A stretch of 64,000 bases of DNA from NCBI RefSeq assembly GCF_900095225.1, contig NZ_LT607415.1, positions 62,001 to 126,000 of the forward strand. The letters are read 5' to 3'. Position numbers and translations under genes: made by a program. The notes under the pieces were generated by a model. That model was not told the origin of the DNA. It was given only the letters and a program-made list of their open reading frames with translations, and made no database searches. How positions within the stretch are numbered: position 1 is the stretch's first letter; the number at the start of each line of letters is the position of its first letter. Shown piece after piece: positions 26,865 through 35,525 of the stretch. Origin of the DNA: Pseudomonas sp. UMAB-08. GTDB taxonomy: Bacteria; Pseudomonadota; Gammaproteobacteria; Pseudomonadales; Pseudomonadaceae.

Positions 26865-27650
26865 GTGCCCTCCGTGCTTGCCCTGACTGACGCGCAGATC
26901 GGGACGTGGGTAGCGAGTTTCATGCTGCCTTTGTTCCGGGTCGCGGCGGTATTGATGACCATGCCGATCTTTGGCACGACGCTGGTACCAAAGCGTGTGC
27001 GTCTATATTTCTCGGTAGCGATTACCGTAGTGATTGCCCCCAGTCTGCCGCCGATTCCCGAAGTCCATGCGCTGGATCTGAGCGCGCTGCTGCTGATAGG
27101 TGAGCAGATCATCATCGGTGCAATGCTCGGCTTGTCCCTGCAATTATTTTTTCAGGCGTTCGTGATTGCCGGACAGATTGTCGCGGTACAAATGGGCATG
27201 GGCTTCGCCTCGATGGTCGATCCTACCAACGGCGTGTCGGTGGCAGTGATCGGGCAGTTTTTTACCATGCTGGTGACCTTGCTGTTCCTGGCCATGAATG
27301 GCCATTTGGTGGTTTTTGAAGTGCTGGTGGAAAGCTTTACCACGCTGCCGGTCGGCAGTGGGCTGGATCTCACGCACATTTGGGAGCTGGTTGGTCGCTT
27401 AGGCTGGGTGTTGGGCGCCGGCTTGCTGCTGGTCTTGCCAGCCATTACGGCGTTGTTGGTGGTGAACGTTGCATTTGGGGTCATGACGCGTGCTGCGCCG
27501 CAGTTGAATATCTTCTCTATCGGCTTTCCGCTGACGCTGGTGCTGGGCATGGTGATCCTGTGGATTACCCTCGGCGACATTCTCAATCAGTATCAGCCGT
27601 TGGCGGTGGAAGCCTTGCAGTTGCTACGCAGTCTGGTTAAGGCCCGCTGA
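26865..27650 (+). CDS. fliR: Flagellar export gate protein FliR
   Basis: A 261-residue gate subunit with six predicted membrane helices and the conserved QLFFQAFVIAGQIVAVQMGM and NIFSIGFPLTLVLGM segments. The start is GTG at 26865; a second GTG at 26874, just before LALTDAQIG, is equally possible and would remove three residues. It ends one base before flhB. Confidence 0.95.
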   Translation: MPSVLALTDAQIGTWVASFMLPLFRVAAVLMTMPIFGTTLVPKRVRLYFSVAITVVIAPSLPPIPEVHALDLSALLLIGEQIIIGAMLGLSLQLFFQAFVIAGQIVAVQMGMGFASMVDPTNGVSVAVIGQFFTMLVTLLFLAMNGHLVVFEVLVESFTTLPVGSGLDLTHIWELVGRLGWVLGAGLLLVLPAITALLVVNVAFGVMTRAAPQLNIFSIGFPLTLVLGMVILWITLGDILNQYQPLAVEALQLLRSLVKAR

Positions 27651-27651
27651 C

Positions 27652-28788
27652 ATGGCTGAGAACGAGAATGGCCAGGATAAAACAGAAGACCCCACGGCCA
27701 AGCGGGTCAAGGAGTCTCGCGACAAGGGTGAGACGACCCGCTCCAAAGAGCTCAACACCTTGGTCATCATGATGGCGGGGGCGGGCGGATTGCTGGTGTT
27801 TGGTGGTCAGTTGGCGGAAATGATGCTCGAGTTGATGCGGATCAACTTCACGCTTCCGCGTGAAGTGATCATGGATGACCATTACATGGGGCTGTATTTT
27901 CTCAACGCTGGCAAGGCGGCGCTGGTGGCGATCCAGCCGCTGATGCTGACCATGGTTCTGGCGGCGCTCATAGGCCCTATCGCGCTGGGAGGCTGGCTGT
28001 TTTCTACTGACACAATGGTGCCCAAGTTCAGTCGAATGAACCCGCTGTCCGGGATCAAACGCATGTTTTCCGTTAATGCATTGGTCGAGCTGGTCAAGGC
28101 GTTTGCCAAGTTCTTCATCATTCTGATCGTGGCGTTGGTGGTGCTGTCCAAGGACAGGGGTGATCTGGTCTCCATCGCCCATGAGCCATTGGAGTTGGCG
28201 ATCATCCACAGCGTGCAGGTGGTAGGTTGGAGTGCGTTATGGATGGCGTGTGGGTTGATCATTATCGCGGCGGTGGATGTGCCGTTCCAGCTATGGGAAA
28301 GCCATAAAAAGCTGTTGATGACCAAGCAGGAGGTGCGTGACGAGCACCGAGACAGTGATGGGCGGCCAGAGGTCAAACAGCGGATTCGTCAGCTGCAACG
28401 TGAGATGTCCCAGCGCCGGATGATGACGAAGATCCCTGATGCCGACGTGATTATCACCAACCCGACGCACTTTGCCGTGGCGCTGAAATATGACCCCGAG
28501 GAGGGCGGGGCGCCAATGTTGCTGGCCAAGGGCAGTGACTTTCTGGCGTTGAAGATTCGAGAAATCGGCGCCGAGCACAACATCCTCCTCCTTGAATCGC
28601 CTGCTTTGGCGCGTTCGATTTATTACTCCACCGAGCTGGATCAGGAAATTCCCGCAGGCCTGTACCTGGCCGTGGCGCAGGTATTGGCGTACGTCTATCA
28701 AATCCGCCAGCATCGCGCAGGCAAGGGCAAGCGCCCGGACCCATTGGGCGATATGCCGATCCCGAGCGATCTGCGGCGTGATTCATAA
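27652..28788 (+). CDS. flhB: Flagellar export switch protein FlhB
   Basis: A 378-residue gate protein that sets substrate class. Four membrane helices span about residues 35-215. The cytosolic C-terminal part holds the self-cleavage motif NPTH (in IITNPTHFAVALKYDP, around 265-280), cut between Asn and Pro to let FliK switch export from hook to filament. A small separate protein resembling only the post-cut part is encoded at 43339-43662. It is the last gene of the fliL operon; flhA has its own promoter. Confidence 0.97.
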   Translation: MAENENGQDKTEDPTAKRVKESRDKGETTRSKELNTLVIMMAGAGGLLVFGGQLAEMMLELMRINFTLPREVIMDDHYMGLYFLNAGKAALVAIQPLMLTMVLAALIGPIALGGWLFSTDTMVPKFSRMNPLSGIKRMFSVNALVELVKAFAKFFIILIVALVVLSKDRGDLVSIAHEPLELAIIHSVQVVGWSALWMACGLIIIAAVDVPFQLWESHKKLLMTKQEVRDEHRDSDGRPEVKQRIRQLQREMSQRRMMTKIPDADVIITNPTHFAVALKYDPEEGGAPMLLAKGSDFLALKIREIGAEHNILLLESPALARSIYYSTELDQEIPAGLYLAVAQVLAYVYQIRQHRAGKGKRPDPLGDMPIPSDLRRDS

Positions 28789-28821
28789 GCGCGCACACAA
28801 GTTTGCGCAGCGAACCCATAG

Positions 28822-28838
28822 TTGGAAAGCTTCTTGCA
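28822..28838 (+). promoter_or_regulatory. Candidate sigma-54 promoter of flhA
   Basis: TTGGAAAG-CTTC-TTGCA with -24 GG at 28824-28825 and -12 GC at 28836-28837. Three bases depart from consensus, but the essential GG-N10-GC spacing is kept. flhA transcription is RpoN/FleQ dependent in P. aeruginosa, which fits. Confidence 0.6.
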
Positions 28839-28900
28839 CTGACCTCGCTACGTCGCTTGATGGCGTCAAAAGTTTGATTTAGCAGGCAGGAAAAGAATTG

Positions 28901-31030
28901 GTGGATCGCTCTCAATTAATCAACGCAGCACGCAGCAACCTGCTAGGCCTGGGTCGTGGGCAGCTGGGTGTGCCGTTGCTGCTGTTGGTCATGTTGGCAA
29001 TGATGATGTTGCCGATGCCTCCCTTCCTGCTCGATGTGTTTTTCACGTTCAACATTGCGCTGTCGATCGTCGTCTTGCTGGTCTGCGTGTACGCCCTGCG
29101 ACCACTGGACTTCTCTGTATTTCCCACTATTTTGCTGGTTGCCACGTTGTTGCGCCTGGCGCTGAACGTGGCGTCGACGCGGGTGGTCATGCTTCACGGT
29201 CAAGACGGTCACGCCGCTGCCGGTAAGGTGATTCAGGCCTTTGGTGAGGTGGTGATCGGTGGCAACTACGTCGTCGGTATCGTGGTTTTCGCGATTTTGA
29301 TGATCATCAACTTCGTCGTTGTGACCAAAGGTGCCGGGCGGATTTCCGAAGTGAGTGCCCGCTTTACCCTCGATGCGATGCCCGGCAAACAGATGGCCAT
29401 CGACGCAGACCTCAACGCAGGCTTGATCGATCAGCCAGAAGCAAAACGCCGCCGTCTGGAGGTCGCTCAAGAGGCTGAGTTCTATGGTTCGATGGACGGT
29501 GCCAGCAAATTCGTACGCGGTGATGCGATTGCCGGCCTGTTGATTCTGTTCATCAACCTGATTGGCGGCGTGGCCGTCGGTATTTTCCAGCACAACATGT
29601 CCTTCGCCGATGCCGGCAAGGTTTACGCGCTGTTGACCATTGGTGACGGTTTGGTGGCGCAATTGCCATCACTGCTGCTGTCCACCGCTGCGGCAATCAT
29701 GGTGACCCGTGCTTCCGGTTCGGAAGAGATGGGCAAGCAGATTAATCGGCAGATGTTTGCGTCTCCCAAGGCGTTGGCCGTGGCCGCAGGCTTGATGATA
29801 GTCATGGGGCTGGTGCCGGGCATGCCCCACCTCTCCTTTATCAGTCTGGGGCTGGTGGCCGCTGGAGCTGCGTATCTGCTCTGGAAAAAACAGAACATGG
29901 TCAAGGTCAATGCGTTGCAAGAGGTCCAGCGCCAGCAGGACCTCTTGCCTTCACCAACGCGAGCTCAGGACTCAAAAGAACTCGGTTGGGATGATGTCAC
30001 GCCGATCGACATGATTGGCCTGGAAGTGGGCTACCGCTTGATTCCTCTGGTGGATCGCAATCAGGGCGGTCAGCTCCTGGCGCGGATCAAGGGCGTACGT
30101 AAAAAGCTTTCCCAGGAGTTGGGCTTTTTGATGCCGACCGTGCATATCCGCGACAACCTTGATCTGGCGCCCAGCGCCTATCGTCTGACACTGATGGGTG
30201 TGACCCTGGCTGAAGCCGAGATTTACCCGGATCGCGAACTGGCGATCAATCCGGGGCAGGTCTTTGGCACGCTCAACGGGATTACCGCCAGGGACCCAGC
30301 GTTCGGTCTGGAGGCAGTGTGGATCGAAGTCAGTCTGCGGAGTCAGGCGCAATCGCTCGGTTACACCGTGGTGGATGCCAGCACAGTGGTGGCGACTCAC
30401 CTCAATCAGATTCTGTACAAGCATTCTCATGAGCTGATTGGCCATGAAGAAGTTCAGCAATTGATGCAGTTATTGGCCAAAAGCTCGCCCAAACTGGCCG
30501 AAGAACTGGTGCCAGGTGTTCTTTCGCTCTCGGCATTGCTCAAGGTGTTGCAGGCGCTGCTTTCCGAACACGTCCCTGTCAGGGATATCCGCAGCATCGC
30601 AGAAGCCATCGCGAACGCGGCACCTCGGAGTCAAGATACTGCCGCGCTGGTCGCTGCGGTGCGTGTCGGGCTGTGTCGCGCTATCGTCCAAAGCATTGTA
30701 GGGGCTGAGCCGGAGCTGCCTGTCATCACCCTTGAGCCAAGATTGGAACAAATATTGCTAAATAGTCTTCAGAAGGCTGGTCAGGGTCAGGAAGAGGGCG
30801 TTCTTCTCGAGCCAAGCATGGCTGAAAAGCTCCAGCGTTCGTTGATTGATGCTGCCCAGCGCCAGGAAATGCAGGGTCAGCCAGTGATTTTGTTAGTCGC
30901 AGGCCCGGTTCGCGCCATGCTGTCACGATTTGGACGGTTGGCTGTACCGAACATGCATGTTCTGGCGTATCAGGAAATTCCTGACAATAAGCAAGTCACC
31001 ATCGTCGCGACTGTCGGGCCCAACGGCTGA
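28901..31030 (+). CDS. flhA: Flagellar export gate protein FlhA
   Basis: A 709-residue gate protein. About eight membrane helices lie in residues 20-310, with the signature LRLALNVASTRVVM and the FHIPEP-family cytosolic loop (GAGRISEVSARFTLDAMPGK). The large C-terminal docking ring (about 340-700) receives chaperone-substrate pairs. GTG at 28901 (VDRSQLIN) is preferred because AGGA lies nine bases upstream; TTG at 28898 would add one residue. Followed by flhF, fleN and fliA on the same strand. Confidence 0.96.
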   Translation: MDRSQLINAARSNLLGLGRGQLGVPLLLLVMLAMMMLPMPPFLLDVFFTFNIALSIVVLLVCVYALRPLDFSVFPTILLVATLLRLALNVASTRVVMLHGQDGHAAAGKVIQAFGEVVIGGNYVVGIVVFAILMIINFVVVTKGAGRISEVSARFTLDAMPGKQMAIDADLNAGLIDQPEAKRRRLEVAQEAEFYGSMDGASKFVRGDAIAGLLILFINLIGGVAVGIFQHNMSFADAGKVYALLTIGDGLVAQLPSLLLSTAAAIMVTRASGSEEMGKQINRQMFASPKALAVAAGLMIVMGLVPGMPHLSFISLGLVAAGAAYLLWKKQNMVKVNALQEVQRQQDLLPSPTRAQDSKELGWDDVTPIDMIGLEVGYRLIPLVDRNQGGQLLARIKGVRKKLSQELGFLMPTVHIRDNLDLAPSAYRLTLMGVTLAEAEIYPDRELAINPGQVFGTLNGITARDPAFGLEAVWIEVSLRSQAQSLGYTVVDASTVVATHLNQILYKHSHELIGHEEVQQLMQLLAKSSPKLAEELVPGVLSLSALLKVLQALLSEHVPVRDIRSIAEAIANAAPRSQDTAALVAAVRVGLCRAIVQSIVGAEPELPVITLEPRLEQILLNSLQKAGQGQEEGVLLEPSMAEKLQRSLIDAAQRQEMQGQPVILLVAGPVRAMLSRFGRLAVPNMHVLAYQEIPDNKQVTIVATVGPNG

Positions 31031-31041
31031 GGTAGTGAGTC

Positions 31042-32364
31042 ATGCAAGTTAAGCGTTTTTTCGCCGCCGACATGCGTCAAGCCATGAAACTGGTTCGTGA
31101 TGAGTTGGGCGCTGACGCCGCTATCATTGGCAACCGGCGGATTGCCGGTGGTGTAGAGCTGACTGCTGCCCTGGATTACAAGCTTTCCGCGCTGGCGCCG
31201 CGTGTGCCGAACATTGAGCTCGAAGACGAGTTGCGCAAAACCCAATCGCGCATCGTCTCGGCTCAGGCTGAACTCGGCACCCGTGGCGACAGTGATTCAT
31301 CGATCAATCGCCAGCTTTACTCCGGCCTGCCGTTGACCGCTGGAGACTCGCACATCGAGCCTACGTTCAGCGAACCGCCACGTCCGGCCGCTCCGGCCCC
31401 ATCCGCTGAGCCCGTCGCCGGGCATCATGCTTACGAGTCCATGCGGTTTGAATTGAACGGCCTGCGCGAACTGCTTGAAGTGCAACTTGGCTCGCTGGCC
31501 TGGAATCAACTGCAGGGTAGCCGGCCGCAGCAAGCCAACCTGTGGCGCCGCCTGCAACGCATTGGCCTGTCGGGTCCGTTGTCGCGGGACCTGTTGGCAA
31601 TGATTACTGATATTGAAGAACCCCGTCAGGCGTGGCGCATGTTACTGGCCCACCTGGCACGGATGATTGTGACGCCCGACGTCGAACCTCTGGAAGAGGG
31701 TGGGGTGATCGCCATGGTCGGTCCGGCCGGCATGGGCAAGACCACGACGCTTGCGAAACTGGCCGCGCGGTATGTCTTGAAATATGGTCCGCAAAATATT
31801 GCACTGGTGAGCATGGACAGCTATCGGATTGGTGCCCAGGAACAACTGAAAACCCTGGGACGTATTCTCAATGTGCCGGTCACTCATATCGATCCGGGCC
31901 AGTCGCTTGGCCAGGCGCTTGAGCCATTGGTACGCAAGCGCGTGGTCTTGATCGACACCGCCGGCCTGCAGGCCAGCGATCCAGCGCTGCGCCTGCAGCT
32001 GGAAAGCCTCGCCGGGCGTGGTATCAAGGCGCGTAATTATCTGGTGCTGGCAACAACCAGCCAGAAACAGGTCCTTACTGCGGCATACCACAGCTACAAA
32101 CGCTGCGGTCTGGCCGGCTGCATTCTCACCAAGCTGGATGAAACCGCCAGCTTGGGTGAGGTGTTAAGCCTGGCAATCAGTCATGAATTACCGGTGGCCT
32201 ATCTGACGGATGGGCCACGGATACCGGATGATTTGCACTTGCCGCGCCGGCACCAATTGGTGAGTCGAGCGGTCAGTGTGCAAATGCAGGAAGAGCCGAG
32301 CGAGGAAGCTATGGCGGATATGTTCGCGGATCTTTATCACAGCCCGAACAAAAGGGTTGGGTAA
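31042..32364 (+). CDS. flhF: Flagellar placement GTPase FlhF
   Basis: A 440-residue SRP-type GTPase that places the flagellum at the pole. The basic N-terminal B domain starts MQVKRFFAADMRQAMKLVRD, a low-complexity linker and N domain follow, and the G domain carries G1 GPAGMGKTTT (227-236), DTAGLQ and TKLDE. Its stop codon lies at the foot of a long hairpin (32363-32408) that separates it from fleN. Confidence 0.96.
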   Translation: MQVKRFFAADMRQAMKLVRDELGADAAIIGNRRIAGGVELTAALDYKLSALAPRVPNIELEDELRKTQSRIVSAQAELGTRGDSDSSINRQLYSGLPLTAGDSHIEPTFSEPPRPAAPAPSAEPVAGHHAYESMRFELNGLRELLEVQLGSLAWNQLQGSRPQQANLWRRLQRIGLSGPLSRDLLAMITDIEEPRQAWRMLLAHLARMIVTPDVEPLEEGGVIAMVGPAGMGKTTTLAKLAARYVLKYGPQNIALVSMDSYRIGAQEQLKTLGRILNVPVTHIDPGQSLGQALEPLVRKRVVLIDTAGLQASDPALRLQLESLAGRGIKARNYLVLATTSQKQVLTAAYHSYKRCGLAGCILTKLDETASLGEVLSLAISHELPVAYLTDGPRIPDDLHLPRRHQLVSRAVSVQMQEEPSEEAMADMFADLYHSPNKRVG

Positions 32365-32408
32365 AGCAAGACACTGGAATGTACCTACATCATGGTCTGC
32401 CTTGCTTT
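32363..32408 (+). other. Intercistronic hairpin between flhF and fleN
   Basis: AAAGCAAG at 32363-32370 pairs exactly with CTTGCTTT at 32401-32408. Inside, ATGTA and TACAT (around 32380-32390) can pair as well. The first arm includes the flhF stop codon. No T run follows, so it may set mRNA stability or relative flhF/fleN output rather than terminate. Confidence 0.5.
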
Positions 32409-32475
32409 GTTCTCTCAACGAACTCGCAGTCAGTAATGTGGCCTCGGTCTAAGCAACACAAGGTAAAGAAATAAC

Positions 32476-33309
32476 ATGGGCAGCATGCATCCCGTACAGG
32501 TTATCGCGGTGACCGGTGGCAAAGGTGGCGTCGGCAAGACCAACGTGTCAGTGAATCTATCACTGGCTCTGGCTGAGCTCGGTCGGCGCGTCATGCTGCT
32601 GGATGCCGACCTGGGTCTGGCTAATGTCGATGTGTTACTCGGCTTGACCCCCAAACGTACCCTCGCCGACGTTATCGAAGGACGCTGCGAGCTTCGCGAC
32701 GTGCTGCTTCAGGGCCCGGGCGGGATTCGTATCGTGCCGGCTGCGTCCGGCACCCAGAGCATGGTTCACCTGACGCCAGCACAGCATGCCGGGCTGATCC
32801 AGGCGTTCAGTGATATCGGCGATAACCTCGATGTGCTGGTGATTGACACAGCCGCGGGCATCGGTGAATCGGTCGTCAGCTTCGTGCGCGCTGCCCAGGA
32901 AGTATTGCTGGTGGTGTGTGATGAGCCGACCTCGATCACCGACGCTTACGCGCTGATCAAGCTGCTCAACCGCGATTACGGGATGAATCGCTTCCGGGTG
33001 CTTGCCAACATGGCACAAAGCCCTCAGGAAGGCCGCAATCTGTTCGCCAAGTTGACCAAGGTCACTGATCGCTTCCTGGATGTCGCCCTACAATACGTCG
33101 GCGCCGTGCCTTACGACGAATGCGTGCGCAAAGCCGTGCAGAAGCAGCGCGCCGTGTATGAAGCGTTCCCGCGCTCGAAGTGCTCCCTGGCATTCAAAGC
33201 CATCGCGCAGAAAGTCGACACGTGGCCGTTGCCGGCCAACCCGCGCGGGCATCTGGAATTTTTCGTTGAGCGGCTCGTACATCCAGCGAGTGCAGGACCG
33301 GTGCTATGA
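32476..33309 (+). CDS. fleN: Flagellar number regulator, MinD-like ATPase
   Basis: A 277-residue ParA/MinD-type ATPase (FlhG) that binds FleQ and limits the cell to one or few flagella. It has a deviant Walker A (KGGVGKTN, residues 16-23), the ADLGLANVDVLLG segment and VLVIDTAAGIGESVVSF. ATG at 32476 (MGSMHPVQVIAVTGG) is chosen; ATG at 32485 is an alternative. It overlaps fliA by four bases (ATGA), so repressor and late sigma factor are synthesised together. Confidence 0.96.
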   Translation: MGSMHPVQVIAVTGGKGGVGKTNVSVNLSLALAELGRRVMLLDADLGLANVDVLLGLTPKRTLADVIEGRCELRDVLLQGPGGIRIVPAASGTQSMVHLTPAQHAGLIQAFSDIGDNLDVLVIDTAAGIGESVVSFVRAAQEVLLVVCDEPTSITDAYALIKLLNRDYGMNRFRVLANMAQSPQEGRNLFAKLTKVTDRFLDVALQYVGAVPYDECVRKAVQKQRAVYEAFPRSKCSLAFKAIAQKVDTWPLPANPRGHLEFFVERLVHPASAGPVL

Positions 33310-34046
33310 CAGCCAGCGGCTATCGCATGTACAGCAAGGCGTCAAAAGACTCCCAGTACGAGCTGATCGAGCGTTATGCGCCGCTGGTCAAACGCATCGC
33401 TTATCACTTGCTGGCGCGTTTGCCAGCCAGTGTGCAGGTCGAGGACCTGATCCAGGCAGGCATGATCGGCCTGCTGGAAGTCTCGACCAAGTACGACGCC
33501 ACCAAGGGTGCGAGTTTCGAGACCTATGCCGGGATTCGTATTCGTGGCGCCATGCTCGATGAAGTGCGCAAGGGCGATTGGGCCCCGCGTTCGGTGCATC
33601 GCAATACACGCATGGTCAGTGACGCAATTCGGGCAATTGAAGCTAAAACCGGTCGTGACGCTAAAGATCACGAAGTTGCGGCCGAACTCCAATTGAGTCT
33701 CGATGATTATTACGGGATTTTGAATGACACCTTGGGCAGCCGACTGTTCAGTTTCGACGATCTGTTGCAGGACGGCGAACATGAAGGGCTGCACGAGGAC
33801 GGCGCAAGCGCTCACCTTGAGCCGTCGCGCGATCTGGAAGATGAACGCTTCCAGGCTGCGTTGGCAGATGCGATAGCCAATTTGCCGGAGCGTGAGCGAC
33901 TGGTGTTGGCGCTGTACTACGACGAGGAGCTGAACCTCAAGGAAATTGGTGAGGTGTTGGGGGTCAGCGAGTCGCGGGTCAGCCAGTTACACAGCCAGTG
34001 CGCAGCTCGTTTGCGAGGGCGTTTGGGGGAATGGCGAGCGCGTTGA
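33306..34046 (+). CDS. fliA: Flagellar sigma factor sigma-28
   Basis: A 246-residue sigma factor for late genes. Region 2 (ERYAPLVKRIAYHLLARLP, then VEDLIQAGMIGLLEVSTKYD), region 3 (RIRGAMLDEVRKGDW APRSVHR) and region 4 (LPERERLVLALYYDEELNLK, then EIGEVLGVSESRVSQLHSQ) are intact. Its targets include the promoters at 3634, 5082 and possibly 8027 in this window. It is held by FlgM (not encoded here), which the HsbA module is known to influence. Confidence 0.97.
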   Translation: MTASGYRMYSKASKDSQYELIERYAPLVKRIAYHLLARLPASVQVEDLIQAGMIGLLEVSTKYDATKGASFETYAGIRIRGAMLDEVRKGDWAPRSVHRNTRMVSDAIRAIEAKTGRDAKDHEVAAELQLSLDDYYGILNDTLGSRLFSFDDLLQDGEHEGLHEDGASAHLEPSRDLEDERFQAALADAIANLPERERLVLALYYDEELNLKEIGEVLGVSESRVSQLHSQCAARLRGRLGEWRAR

Positions 34047-34297
34047 CAGACAGTGCGTGGCCCTTGGTGGTTTCGCGCTATCTGCAGGCCGGCTGTGCAA
34101 AGCGTTGCGTGCGAAGAAGATAAGACTAGGCAGGAGCCGGTCAGTCAGGGTCCTGTAAGGCCTGATGTGCCAGCGTCCCGACCTGTTGATTTACCAAGCT
34201 CGTCGTCGTTTTCGTGCAGCCGTTGTGTGCTGCGCCGGTTTTTGATTGAACAGCGTATTCAGGTGCTGAATGCGTTAAAGACTGCTTGGAGGTCGAA

Positions 34298-34684
34298 TTG
34301 AACAAGAACATGAAAATCCTCATCGTTGATGACTTCTCAACGATGCGGCGGATCATAAAAAACCTGTTGCGTGACCTGGGGTTTACCAATACGGCTGAAG
34401 CGGATGACGGGACTACCGCGTTGCCGATGCTGCAAAGCGGGAGCTTCGACTTTTTGGTGACTGACTGGAACATGCCTGGCATGTCCGGCATCGATCTGTT
34501 GCGTCATGTGCGTGCAGATGAACGCCTCAAGCATCTACCGGTGTTGATGGTAACGGCTGAAGCCAAGCGTGATCAGATCATCGAAGCCGCTCAGGCTGGT
34601 GTGAACGGTTATGTGGTCAAGCCTTTCACGGCTCAAGTGCTGAAAGAAAAGATCGAAAAGATCTTCGAGCGCGTCAATAGCTGA
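34298..34684 (+). CDS. cheY: Chemotaxis response regulator CheY
   Basis: A single receiver domain that, when phosphorylated by CheA, binds FliM and changes rotation. Active site: DD at the start of [10 protein letters not shown] and phospho-acceptor Asp in [10 protein letters not shown] (position 52 counted from MKIL), with Thr and Lys in VTAEAKRD and VVKPFT. Start choice: GGAGG at 34288-34292 is five bases before TTG 34298 but 17 before ATG 34310, so TTG is favoured; ATG 34310 gives the 124-residue form usually annotated. First gene of cheYZAB. Confidence 0.93.
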   Translation: MNKNMKILIVDDFSTMRRIIKNLLRDLGFTNTAEADDGTTALPMLQSGSFDFLVTDWNMPGMSGIDLLRHVRADERLKHLPVLMVTAEAKRDQIIEAAQAGVNGYVVKPFTAQVLKEKIEKIFERVNS

Positions 34685-34703
34685 TGTTTGCCGCGAGGGC
34701 TCT

Positions 34704-35492
34704 ATGGAGCACACAGAATCGTCATCGGGCGACTTTGAGTCGACCCTGAAAAAACACGCACACGAGTTGGTCGATAGCCTTGAAAAGGGCCGGTTCGGCG
34801 ATGCGGCGCAACTGATTAATGAGCTTAACAAGGCCCGCGACAGCGGCCTGTATCAAGAAGTCGGCAAACTTACCCGCGAACTGCACAGTGCGATCGTCAA
34901 CTTTCAGATTGACCCGAACACGCCGCAAGCCGAAGAAGTCTCGCAGATCAATGATGCTACCGAGCGGCTGTCCTATGTGGTCAGGCTGACCGAGGCAGCG
35001 GCCAACCGCACCATGGATCTGGTGGAACTCAGTACACCGTTGGTGAACGGAGTTGGCGCCGAGGCTGCAGCCCTGAGTGCCGATTGGGGACGCTTCATGC
35101 GTCGCGAAGTCGGTGCTGAAGAATTTCGTGAACTGGCCCGACGTGTCGATGGTTTTTTGACGCGCAGCGAAAAGGAAACCCGGGAAGTGTCGGGCCACCT
35201 CAACGATATTTTGCTGGCTCAGGATTACCAGGACCTTACCGGTCAGGTGATCAAGCGCGTGACCCAGTTGGTTACGGAAGTTGAAAGCAACCTGCTCAAG
35301 CTGGTGCTGATGGCCAGTCAGGTCGATCGCTTTGCCGGGATCGAACATGACCATCAATCGATGCGCGCAGAAAAAGAACAAGAAAAACATCTGTCTCAGG
35401 GTGAAGGTCCGCAGATTCATGCCGATAAGCGTGATGACGTTGTGTCCGGACAGGATGATGTTGACGATCTGCTATCCAGCCTGGGCTTCTAG
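34704..35492 (+). CDS. cheZ: Protein phosphatase CheZ
   Basis: A 262-residue helical phosphatase that removes phosphate from CheY. The long four-helix core holds the catalytic segment LAQDYQDLTGQV, with the conserved Asp and Gln. The very C-terminus, DDVDDLLSSLGF (251-262), is the CheY-binding peptide, joined by a flexible acidic linker. It lies between cheY and cheA. Confidence 0.95.
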   Translation: MEHTESSSGDFESTLKKHAHELVDSLEKGRFGDAAQLINELNKARDSGLYQEVGKLTRELHSAIVNFQIDPNTPQAEEVSQINDATERLSYVVRLTEAAANRTMDLVELSTPLVNGVGAEAAALSADWGRFMRREVGAEEFRELARRVDGFLTRSEKETREVSGHLNDILLAQDYQDLTGQVIKRVTQLVTEVESNLLKLVLMASQVDRFAGIEHDHQSMRAEKEQEKHLSQGEGPQIHADKRDDVVSGQDDVDDLLSSLGF

Positions 35493-35525
35493 GTCGGTTG
35501 ATGGTTAATTTTAGGGAGCACCCCA

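Noticed and set aside
34097..34123. Possible FliA box upstream of cheY (GCAA-N15-GAAGATAA)
   Set aside because: The -35 half is poor and it lies about 175 bases from the gene; the evidence is too weak.
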